DNA of 64,000 bases, from contig NZ_SOGQ01000012.1 of the NCBI RefSeq assembly GCF_004403465.1, forward strand, positions 1-64,000, in the 5' to 3' direction. Origin of the DNA: Cryobacterium sinapicolor (GTDB lineage: Bacteria > Actinomycetota > Actinomycetes > Actinomycetales > Microbacteriaceae). The notes beneath the pieces were generated by a model, which saw only the letters and a list, made by a program, of their open reading frames with translations, was not told where the DNA came from and did no database searches. The position numbers and the translations under genes were made by a program. Positions 57,501-64,000 of the stretch are shown piece after piece (the first letter of the stretch is position 1; each line of letters starts with the position of its first letter).

Positions 57501-58823
57501 GTGTTCAGCGCCATCGCGCGGATCTTCCGCACACCCGACCTGCGCAGGAAAATCGGGTTCAGCCTGGGTATCGTCGCCCTGTTCCGACTGGGTTCGTTCA
57601 TTCCTGCCCCCTTCGTCGACTTCGGAAACGTTCAATCGTGTCTGGCGGCGAACCAGGACGCCAGCGGCCTCTACGAGCTCGTGAACCTCTTCAGCGGCGG
57701 CGCTCTGCTGCAGCTGTCGGTCTTCGCGCTCGGCATCATGCCGTACATCACGGCCTCGATCATCGTGCAGCTGCTGCGCGTGGTCATCCCACACTTCGAG
57801 ACCCTGCACAAGGAGGGCGCGTCCGGACAGGGCACGCTCACCCAGTACACCCGGTACCTCACCATCGCCCTCGCGATCCTCCAGTCGACGACGCTGATCA
57901 CCGTGGCCCGCAGCGGTGCGCTCTACGGCACGTCCGCCAGCGCCGAGTGCTCCCAGTTGCTCACCAACGACGCCTGGTACGCCATCATGCTGATGGTCAT
58001 CACCATGACCGCCGGCACCGGCCTGATCATGTGGATGGGCGAGCTCATCACCGAGCGCGGCATCGGCAACGGCATGTCGCTGTTGATCTTCACCTCCATC
58101 GCTGCCCTGTTCCCCGGTTCGCTGGCCTCCATCGGCCAGCAGAAGGGCCTTGACATCCTGATGATCGTGATCGCGGTCGGTCTGGTCGTGGTAGCGGCCG
58201 TGGTCTTCGTCGAGCAGTCCCAGCGTCGCATCCCGGTGCAGTACGCCAAGCGGATGGTCGGACGCCGCACCTACGGCGGCAACAACACGTACATCCCGAT
58301 CAAGGTGAACATGGCCGGCGTCGTGCCCGTCATCTTCGCGTCGTCGCTGCTGTACCTGCCCGCCCTGATCGCACAGTTCAACCAGCCCGCCGCCGGACAG
58401 GCGCCGGCAGCATGGGTCAACTGGGTCACCAACAACCTCACGCAGGGCAACGACCCGCTCTACATGGCGCTGTACTTCCTCCTCATCGTCGGATTCACCT
58501 ACTTCTATGTTGCGATCACCTTCAACCCCGAAGAGGTCGCTGACAACATGAAGAAGTACGGCGGATTCATTCCGGGCATCCGTGCCGGTCGTCCGACCGC
58601 CGAATACCTGGACTTCGTTCTCACCCGGGTGACGCTGCCCGGTGCCCTGTACCTTGGCCTGATCGCCCTGTTGCCGCTGATCGCGTTCTCCGCGATCGGA
58701 GCCGACCAGAACTTCCCGTTCGGTGGAGCCAGCATCCTGATCGTCGTCGGTGTCGGACTCGAGACGGTCAAGCAGATCGATGCGCAACTCCAACAGCGTC
58801 ACTACGAAGGGCTCCTCCGATGA
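57501..58823 (+). CDS. secY: Protein translocase subunit SecY
   Basis: A 440-aa polytopic protein with ten transmembrane helices that forms the Sec channel. [20 protein letters not shown] is the usual actinobacterial start, and the last cytoplasmic loop ends with the conserved [13 protein letters not shown] at 57501 has TGGAGG upstream, which rules out the in-frame ATG at 57453 inside the terminator loop. Overlaps adk by four bases (ATGA). Confidence 0.98.
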   Translation: MFSAIARIFRTPDLRRKIGFSLGIVALFRLGSFIPAPFVDFGNVQSCLAANQDASGLYELVNLFSGGALLQLSVFALGIMPYITASIIVQLLRVVIPHFETLHKEGASGQGTLTQYTRYLTIALAILQSTTLITVARSGALYGTSASAECSQLLTNDAWYAIMLMVITMTAGTGLIMWMGELITERGIGNGMSLLIFTSIAALFPGSLASIGQQKGLDILMIVIAVGLVVVAAVVFVEQSQRRIPVQYAKRMVGRRTYGGNNTYIPIKVNMAGVVPVIFASSLLYLPALIAQFNQPAAGQAPAAWVNWVTNNLTQGNDPLYMALYFLLIVGFTYFYVAITFNPEEVADNMKKYGGFIPGIRAGRPTAEYLDFVLTRVTLPGALYLGLIALLPLIAFSAIGADQNFPFGGASILIVVGVGLETVKQIDAQLQQRHYEGLLR

Positions 58824-59434
58824 CCCGTTTGCTGCTGATCGGCCCGCCTGGCGCGGGCAAGGGAACCCAGGCGGAGCGCCTGTCCGAGGCGTTCGATGTT
58901 CCGGCCATCTCGACGGGTGACATTTTTCGCTTCAACGTGAAGAACGACACCGCGCTCGGGCTCCAGGTCAAGGCATTCATGGATGCCGGTGCGTACGTTC
59001 CCGATTCCCTCACCAACGAGATCGTGTCCGACCGGCTGCAGAAGCCCGACGCCGTGCAGGGGTTCCTCCTCGACGGCTACCCGCGTACGCAGGAACAGGT
59101 CCTGGAACTGGACCGGCTGCTCGAGGCCGACGGTACCGCACTCGATGCCGTCGTGCTGATCGTCGCCGACACCGAGGAGGTCGTCGCCCGGCTTCTCAAG
59201 CGTGCCGCCGAACAGGGTCGTGCGGATGACACCGCCGACGTCATCCGGCACCGGCTCGCCGTTTACGAGGAGCAGACCGCTCCACTGATCGACATCTATT
59301 CCTCCCGCGGCCTCGTGGTCACGGTCGACGGCCTCGGAGCCGTCGATGAGGTGACCGGTCGCATCCTCGAGGCCCTGGCCCAGCGCGGAGTCGCCGTGCC
59401 CGTGACCAGCGGAGACGCAGCCAGCGCCTCCTAA
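58820..59434 (+). CDS. adk: Adenylate kinase
   Basis: A 204-aa enzyme for AMP + ATP to 2 ADP. P-loop GPPGAGKGT (8-16), the AMP-binding DIFRFNV and DGYPRT motifs are present. It is the short form without the zinc LID insert. Coupled to secY by a four-base overlap, as in many bacteria. Confidence 0.98.
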   Translation: MTRLLLIGPPGAGKGTQAERLSEAFDVPAISTGDIFRFNVKNDTALGLQVKAFMDAGAYVPDSLTNEIVSDRLQKPDAVQGFLLDGYPRTQEQVLELDRLLEADGTALDAVVLIVADTEEVVARLLKRAAEQGRADDTADVIRHRLAVYEEQTAPLIDIYSSRGLVVTVDGLGAVDEVTGRILEALAQRGVAVPVTSGDAASAS

Positions 59435-59489
59435 CCCGGTCGTGCACGTTCAGCGGGCACGACCTCAGCAGTTTGCAGAGATTTTCACA

Positions 59490-60320
59490 ATGAGCCTTCG
59501 ACGATCCATCTACAAGTCGCCGGCGCAGATGCGGTTGATGATCGCGCCCGGACTGGCCACGGCCGCATCCCTGGATGCGGCCCGTGCGGCCATCCGGGTC
59601 GGCGCGACAACGCTCGACCTCGACGCCGCGGCCGAAGCCGCCATCGTCGCTCGGGGCGGCCTGCCCAACTTCAAGCTGGAGCAGGGCTACGACCACACGG
59701 TCTGCGCTTCCGTCAACGACGATGTCGTTCACGGAATCCCGGGGGCGCGCGTGTTGGCCGCCGGCGACATCGTGTCGATCGACAGTGGGGCCATCATCGA
59801 TGGCTGGAACGGTGATGCGGCCTTCTCCTTCGTGATTCCGGACCCGGACCGGCCTGAGGTCGTGACCGAGCGTGAGAAGCTGTCGCACGTCACGGAGCAG
59901 TCGTTATGGCACGGGATCGCCCGGCTTTCGGAGGCGCGGCACCTGAATGAGGTCGGCGACGCCATCGAGGACTACGTCGAGTCCCAGGGTGACTACGGAA
60001 TCCTCACCGATTACGTCGGTCACGGCATCGGCCGGTCCATGCACGAGGCTCCGCCGGTGTTCAACTACCGGGTGCGTCAGAAGGGGCCGGACGTGAAGCC
60101 CGGTCTCGTGATCGCGATCGAGCCCATGGTCGTCCTAGGAGCCATCGAGACCTACGTGCGCGACGACGACTGGACCGTCGCTACCAGCGATGGCCTGGCT
60201 GCCGCGCACTGGGAGCACAGTGTGGCCGTGCACACGGACGGCATCTGGGTGCTGACCGCTGCCGACGGCGGCGCAGCGGCGCTGGCCCCGTTCGGTATCA
60301 CCCCCGTTCCGCTCGCGTAA
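59490..60320 (+). CDS. map: Methionine aminopeptidase, type I
   Basis: A 276-aa metallo-aminopeptidase that removes the initiator Met. Metal ligands appear at Asp98 (IDSG), Asp109 (WNGDA), His178 (GHGIG), Glu211 (IEPM) and Glu242 (WEHS), with His81 as the active-site base. ATG at 59490 is used; an in-frame GTG at 59442 would add a non-homologous stretch. It lies 55 bp after adk. Confidence 0.97.
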   Translation: MSLRRSIYKSPAQMRLMIAPGLATAASLDAARAAIRVGATTLDLDAAAEAAIVARGGLPNFKLEQGYDHTVCASVNDDVVHGIPGARVLAAGDIVSIDSGAIIDGWNGDAAFSFVIPDPDRPEVVTEREKLSHVTEQSLWHGIARLSEARHLNEVGDAIEDYVESQGDYGILTDYVGHGIGRSMHEAPPVFNYRVRQKGPDVKPGLVIAIEPMVVLGAIETYVRDDDWTVATSDGLAAAHWEHSVAVHTDGIWVLTAADGGAAALAPFGITPVPLA

Positions 60321-60439
60321 TCGCACGCTCCCTGAATCAGCCACACTCGGGGGCGGGAACTTGGTCTCCACGGTTGCCCGGACGCGGGAGGATGGAGGAG
60401 AGGGCACAGCGTCCTCTCGATTCAGGGGAAAGCGATTCC
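60321..60439. other. Promoter-containing spacer before the PTS genes
   Basis: 119 bp between map and the EIIB gene. CAGGGGAAAGCG is the Shine-Dalgarno region. No convincing -35/-10 pair was picked out, though a new transcription unit probably begins here. Confidence 0.4.
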
Positions 60440-60769
60440 ATGAAGATTCTCGTCGTCTGCGGTGCCGGAGCCTCCAGCGCCTTCGTTGCACACCGGGTTC
60501 GCCACACCGCGGCGGGCCGTGGTCTGGATGTGCACGTCTCCGCGGGCAGCGAATCGGATCTGCCGTCCTCCCTCGGCCCGGTCGACGTGCTCCTGGTGGG
60601 TCCCCACCTGGCACCCCGGTTCGAGAAGATCCGCGCGCAGGCCGTGCGCGCCGGGGTCGGCGTCGCACTGCTCGAGGCCACTGTCTTCGCGTCGCAGAAC
60701 GGCGACGAGGCACTCGACGCCGCCATCTATGCCTACAAGACGCGCGACTGGGCCGAAACGGCGAAGTAG
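60440..60769 (+). CDS. PTS EIIB component (lactose/cellobiose-like)
   Basis: A 109-aa phosphocarrier with the active-site cysteine Cys7 in the P-loop-like ILVVCGAGASSAF, typical of EIIB of the lactose/cellobiose and related classes. It would pass phosphate from EIIA to a sugar through a membrane EIIC, but no EIIC gene is adjacent. Four bases separate its stop from the EIIA start. Confidence 0.85.
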   Translation: MKILVVCGAGASSAFVAHRVRHTAAGRGLDVHVSAGSESDLPSSLGPVDVLLVGPHLAPRFEKIRAQAVRAGVGVALLEATVFASQNGDEALDAAIYAYKTRDWAETAK

Positions 60770-60773
60770 CGCG

Positions 60774-61262
60774 ATGACGGGCGAAATTCTCGAACTGGGC
60801 AACGTGATGGCCGCCGGATCGGCCACGGGAAGGTTCGACGCCATCCGGGAGGCCGGCGGGCTGCTCGTCGAGGCAGGTGCGGTGAGCGATGACTACATCG
60901 ACGCGATGTGCGACCGTGAAGCCAGCGTGTCGACCTACATGGGAAATTTCCTTGCCATCCCGCACGGGACCAACGATGCCAGGGAATCCATCGTCCGATC
61001 GGCCCTGTCACTCGTGCGGTACGCCGAACCGATCGATTGGAACGGCCAGCAGGTGCGTTTTGTGGTCGGGATCGCGGGGCGTGGCAACGAACATCTCGAC
61101 ATCCTGCAGAAAATCGCGATCGTCTTCTCGGACGCGGACGAGGTTCAGAAACTGATCGACGCCGGCACGGCGGAGGACATCCTCATGCTCCTCACGGCGA
61201 ATGCCGGGAATCCCGTTCCGGATTATAGGGAAGAATTGCCAAAAGGCAACTCAGTACCATAG
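60774..61262 (+). CDS. PTS EIIA component (mannitol/fructose-like)
   Basis: A 162-aa EIIA with the phosphorylated His64 in NFLAIPHGTND, the mannitol/fructose-class signature. It pairs with the EIIB gene just upstream, yet the two look like different PTS classes. No EIIC, HPr or EI gene lies in the window, so substrate is unknown; a regulatory phosphorelay role is possible. Confidence 0.9.
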   Translation: MTGEILELGNVMAAGSATGRFDAIREAGGLLVEAGAVSDDYIDAMCDREASVSTYMGNFLAIPHGTNDARESIVRSALSLVRYAEPIDWNGQQVRFVVGIAGRGNEHLDILQKIAIVFSDADEVQKLIDAGTAEDILMLLTANAGNPVPDYREELPKGNSVP

Positions 61263-61357
61263 AGTAAATCCTTGGTGTCTGATGCCCGCGTAGGCGGCGT
61301 GTCATTTCATCACAATCCACGCACGACCAGCAATCAATACCCTAGCGATAGTGAGTT

Positions 61358-61579
61358 ATGGCCAAAAAAGACGGTGTCATCGAAATCGAGGGCGCAGTAG
61401 TCGAAGCTCTTCCCAACGCGATGTTCCGCGTTGAGCTGACCAACGGCCACAAAGTTCTTGCCCACATTTCAGGCAAGATGCGTCAGCACTACATCCGTAT
61501 CCTCCCGGAGGACCGCGTGATCGTCGAGCTGAGCCCGTACGACCTGACTCGCGGCCGGATCGTTTACCGCTACAAGTAG
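61358..61579 (+). CDS. infA: Translation initiation factor IF-1
   Basis: A 73-aa S1/OB-fold protein that blocks the A-site during initiation. [20 protein letters not shown] and the C-terminal GRIVYRYK are the family pattern. First gene of the alpha operon, 95 bp after the EIIA gene. Confidence 0.98.
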   Translation: MAKKDGVIEIEGAVVEALPNAMFRVELTNGHKVLAHISGKMRQHYIRILPEDRVIVELSPYDLTRGRIVYRYK

Positions 61580-61645
61580 AGAGTGCTGTAAGTAACGGCC
61601 CGAGGCGTTCCTGGGGTACGAAGACAGCGAATACAAGGACACACC

Positions 61646-61759
61646 ATGAAGGTCAAGCCCAGCGTCAAGAAGATCTGCGACAAGTGCAAGGTCATCCGCC
61701 GTAACGGCAACGTGATGGTCATTTGCGAGAACCCTCGTCACAAGCAGCGTCAGGGCTGA
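61646..61759 (+). CDS. rpmJ: 50S ribosomal protein L36, zinc-binding form
   Basis: A 37-aa protein, [14 protein letters not shown] at the start, with zinc ligands Cys11, Cys14, Cys27 and His32 (CDKC...CENPRH). This is the zinc-containing (C+) form; bacteria under zinc limitation often swap it for a cysteine-free paralogue elsewhere. It lies between infA and rpsM as usual. Confidence 0.97.
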   Translation: MKVKPSVKKICDKCKVIRRNGNVMVICENPRHKQRQG

Positions 61760-61910
61760 TCGCGGCCCGTTCGATCTCGGTCGAACCCGTCGCGATGCAA
61801 CTGAATACAGAAAATAGCAGTGCCGGGAACCCTGCGGGGGGACACCATCGGTTGGAGGCCGATGAACAGGCACTGTTACAGACCTCCACTCATATACAGG
61901 AGAAGCCACA
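61760..61910 (+). other. 151-bp leader between rpmJ and rpsM with hairpins
   Basis: Two small stems are visible: GTTCGA/TCGAAC (about 61769-61788) and CATCGG/CCGATG (about 61848-61864). CAGGAGAAGCCACA before rpsM is the Shine-Dalgarno region. The spacer is longer than usual and might hold an autoregulatory site for this operon; this is speculative. Confidence 0.4.
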
Positions 61911-62285
61911 ATGGCACGTCTAGCCGGCGTTGATATTCCTCGCGATAAGCGCGTGGAAGTTGCACTGACTTACATCTTTGGTGTTGGCCGCACGAGGGCA
62001 CTCAAGACCCTCGCCGACACTGAAATCGATGGAAACATCCGAGTCAAGGACCTGAGTGACGAGCAGCTCGTCGCCCTCCGTGACTACATCGAAGGAACCT
62101 TCAAGGTTGAGGGTGACCTCCGCCGTGAGGTTGCCGCTGACATCCGCCGCAAGGTCGAGATCGGCAGCTACGAGGGCATCCGCCACCGCAAGGGCCTGCC
62201 CGTTCGCGGCCAGCGCACCAAGACCAACGCTCGCACCCGCAAGGGCCCGAAGCGCACCGTAGCCGGCAAGAAGAAGGCGCGCTAG
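61911..62285 (+). CDS. rpsM: 30S ribosomal protein S13
   Basis: The 124-aa S13 contacts the P-site tRNA and S19. [20 protein letters not shown] and the C-terminal [18 protein letters not shown] are invariant. Alpha operon. Confidence 0.98.
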   Translation: MARLAGVDIPRDKRVEVALTYIFGVGRTRALKTLADTEIDGNIRVKDLSDEQLVALRDYIEGTFKVEGDLRREVAADIRRKVEIGSYEGIRHRKGLPVRGQRTKTNARTRKGPKRTVAGKKKAR

Positions 62286-62330
62286 GCCTCGGCCTGGCCC
62301 GCCAAAGCCTTTAGGATTCAGGAGAAATTC

Positions 62331-62729
62331 ATGGCAGCACCAAAGTCGGCCGTTCGGAAGCCGCGCAAGAAAGAAAAGAAGAACATCGCTGTGGGCCAGG
62401 CCCACATCAAGAGCACCTTCAACAACACCATCGTCTCGATCACTGACACCACCGGTGCGGTCATCAGCTGGGCGTCCTCAGGTGGAGTTGGCTTCAAGGG
62501 GTCGCGCAAGTCGACCCCGTTCGCCGCACAGCTGGCTGCCGAGTCGGCCGCCCGCCAGGCGCAGGAGCACGGAATGAAGAAGGTTGACGTCTTCGTCAAG
62601 GGACCCGGATCGGGCCGCGAGACCGCGATCCGTTCGCTCCAGGCCGCCGGCCTCGAGGTCGGTTCCATCAACGATGTCACCCCCCAGGCGCACAACGGAT
62701 GCCGTCCGCCCAAGCGTCGTCGCGTCTAA
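62331..62729 (+). CDS. rpsK: 30S ribosomal protein S11
   Basis: The 132-aa S11 is part of the platform by the E-site. [22 protein letters not shown] and PPKRRRV at the end are typical. 45 bp after rpsM. rpsD does not follow it. Confidence 0.98.
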   Translation: MAAPKSAVRKPRKKEKKNIAVGQAHIKSTFNNTIVSITDTTGAVISWASSGGVGFKGSRKSTPFAAQLAAESAARQAQEHGMKKVDVFVKGPGSGRETAIRSLQAAGLEVGSINDVTPQAHNGCRPPKRRRV

Positions 62730-62750
62730 CCAACCGGCATCTCGCCATCG

Positions 62751-62778
62751 GCCGGGCCCGTCAGCAGACGGGCCCGGC
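62751..62778 (+). terminator. Perfect 12-bp hairpin between rpsK and rpoA
   Basis: GCCGGGCCCGTC and GACGGGCCCGGC pair completely around an AGCA loop, 21 bp after rpsK. No U-tract. It may attenuate transcription into rpoA; a separate rpoA promoter (TATAGC near 62882 is a possible -10) is not certain. Confidence 0.55.
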
Positions 62779-62913
62779 TGTGGCGGGTCGTGGGGCATCA
62801 CCCCTCCCTCGTTCGACGATGTGCTCGATTGTCGGGCTTGTCGAGAGACACACAACTCAAAACCTCGCCACGCAAGTGTCATATAGCGGACACTTAGCCG
62901 AAAGGAATCAACA

Positions 62914-63903
62914 GTGCTTATTGCACAGCGCCCCACGCTCACCGAAGAGAACATCTCGGAGTTCCGATCCAGGTTCGTCATCGAACCTCTTGAGCCTGGT
63001 TTCGGTTACACCCTCGGCAACTCCATGCGCCGCACCCTCCTGTCCTCGATCCCCGGAGCCGCTGTCACCAGCATCCGGATCGACGGTGTGCTGCACGAGT
63101 TCAGCACCGTTCCCGGTGTCAAGGAAGACGTCACCGAGATCATCCTGAACATCAAGGGCCTCGTCATCTCCAGTGAGCACGACGAGCCCATCACCGCGTA
63201 CCTGCGCAAGCAGGGTGCCGGCCAGGTCACGGCCGCCGACATCTCGGCTCCGGCCGGGGTCGAGGTCCACAACCCCGAACTGGTCATCGCAACGCTGAAC
63301 GACAAGGCCAAGTTCGAACTCGAGCTGACCATCGAGCGCGGCCGCGGCTACGTGTCGGCCACCCAGAACCGCAACGAGTACTCCGAGGCCGGCCAGATTC
63401 CCGTCGACTCGATCTACTCGCCCGTGCTCAAGGTGACCTACCGCGTCGAGGCGACTCGTGCCGGTGAGCGCACCGACTTCGACCGCCTCGTCGTTGACGT
63501 GGAGACCAAGTCGGCGATCTCGCCTCGCGACGCCATCGCATCCGCCGGTCGCACCCTGACCGAGCTGTTCGGTCTGGCCCGCGAGCTGAACACCGCCGCA
63601 GAGGGCATCGAGATCGGCCCCGCGCCGGTCGACGCCGTCCTGTCGACCGAACTGTCGATTCCGATCGAAGACCTCGATCTGTCGGTTCGCTCGTACAACT
63701 GCCTCAAGCGCGAGGGCATCAACAACGTCAGCGAACTGGTCGCCCTCTCGGAGACCCAGCTGATGAACATCCGCAACTTCGGACAGAAGTCGGTGGATGA
63801 GGTCAAGGACAAGCTCGTTGAGCTTGGCCTGTCCCTGAAGGACTCGGTGCCCGGATTCGACGGTGCCCACTTCTACAGCGGCTACGACGAAGAAACCATC
63901 TAA
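62914..63903 (+). CDS. rpoA: DNA-directed RNA polymerase subunit alpha
   Basis: The 329-aa alpha subunit has the N-terminal dimerisation domain (about 1-225; [20 protein letters not shown]) and the C-terminal DNA/activator-binding domain (about 250-315; [14 protein letters not shown]). GTG start with AAAGGAATCAACA upstream. Confidence 0.98.
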   Translation: MLIAQRPTLTEENISEFRSRFVIEPLEPGFGYTLGNSMRRTLLSSIPGAAVTSIRIDGVLHEFSTVPGVKEDVTEIILNIKGLVISSEHDEPITAYLRKQGAGQVTAADISAPAGVEVHNPELVIATLNDKAKFELELTIERGRGYVSATQNRNEYSEAGQIPVDSIYSPVLKVTYRVEATRAGERTDFDRLVVDVETKSAISPRDAIASAGRTLTELFGLARELNTAAEGIEIGPAPVDAVLSTELSIPIEDLDLSVRSYNCLKREGINNVSELVALSETQLMNIRNFGQKSVDEVKDKLVELGLSLKDSVPGFDGAHFYSGYDEETI

Positions 63904-63949
63904 AGCAGTCGTTCAGACTGACTTTCGACTTTGATACTGGAGATAACCA

Positions 63950-64000
63950 ATGCCTACGCCCACTAAGGGAGCCCGCCTCGGAGGCGGACCGGCCCACGAG
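63950..64000 (+). CDS. rplQ: 50S ribosomal protein L17, truncated by the window end
   Basis: The first 17 residues, MPTPTKGARLGGGPAHE, match the start of bacterial L17. CTGGAGATAACC precedes the ATG. The gene continues beyond the window. It is the expected last gene of the alpha operon. Confidence 0.9.
   Translation, partial: MPTPTKGARLGGGPAHE

Overview
The window is 64 kb of chromosome from a high-GC actinobacterium, most probably of the family Microbacteriaceae (Cryobacterium-like). The case rests on GC-rich codon use, the Ala/Lys-rich tails of several ribosomal proteins, actinobacterial families (13E12/DUF222-HNH, MT0933-type antitoxin, SprT-like, DUF427, DUF1684), frequent GTG/TTG starts, leaderless-type promoters, and the dispersed 'GGTGGTCGAGCCTGTCGAGACC'-type repeat. 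Genus is an inference; the sequence alone does not prove it. No tRNA, rRNA, CRISPR array, prophage or transposase was seen.

Layout. (1) 1-12,835: single housekeeping and conserved-hypothetical genes on both strands: alpha/beta hydrolase, degenerate Nudix protein, GNAT, DEAD-box RNA helicase, SRPBCC/DUF1684 pair, EVE protein, membrane coiled-coil protein, ComB-like protein, DUF427, SprT-like protein, PQQ-type sugar dehydrogenase lipoprotein, TPR protein and a spermidine-synthase-like methyltransferase. Between them lie long inverted-repeat elements and short tandem arrays. (2) 12,836-20,650: strong promoter, rpoB, rpoC, terminator. (3) 20,800-27,470: accessory block with two paralogous membrane-anchored four-cysteine proteins flanking a PAS-GGDEF-EAL protein and a DUF222-HNH protein, plus a 53-bp tandem array. 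(4) 27,704-38,579: a complete monoderm type IV pilus operon (pilB, pilT, pilC, major pilin, two minor pilins, a large PilX-like protein, prepilin peptidase, pilM, pilN, pilO). (5) 38,672-40,950: two membrane proteins and a conserved hypothetical. (6) 41,272-45,703: str operon (rpsL, rpsG, fusA, tuf). (7) 45,704-47,846: insertion with an MT0933-type antitoxin-like gene and an AbiEi-like/nuclease-like gene flanked by perfect palindromes. (8) 47,847-60,320: S10 and spc operons through secY, adk and map. (9) 60,440-61,262: PTS EIIB and EIIA. (10) 61,358 to the end: infA, rpmJ, rpsM, rpsK, rpoA and the start of rplQ.

How it works together. The window holds most of the transcription and translation core: RNA polymerase beta, beta' and alpha, translation factors EF-G, EF-Tu and IF1, about 25 ribosomal proteins, SecY for membrane insertion, adenylate kinase and methionine aminopeptidase. 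Embedded in it is a pilus machine in which PilB/PilT drive extension and retraction, PilC/M/N/O form the inner platform, PilD processes prepilins, and the PilX-like protein is a plausible tip component. The adjacent c-di-GMP enzyme could influence pilus or surface behaviour, but that is only a positional inference. rpsN and rpsD are not at the places where many actinobacteria carry them.
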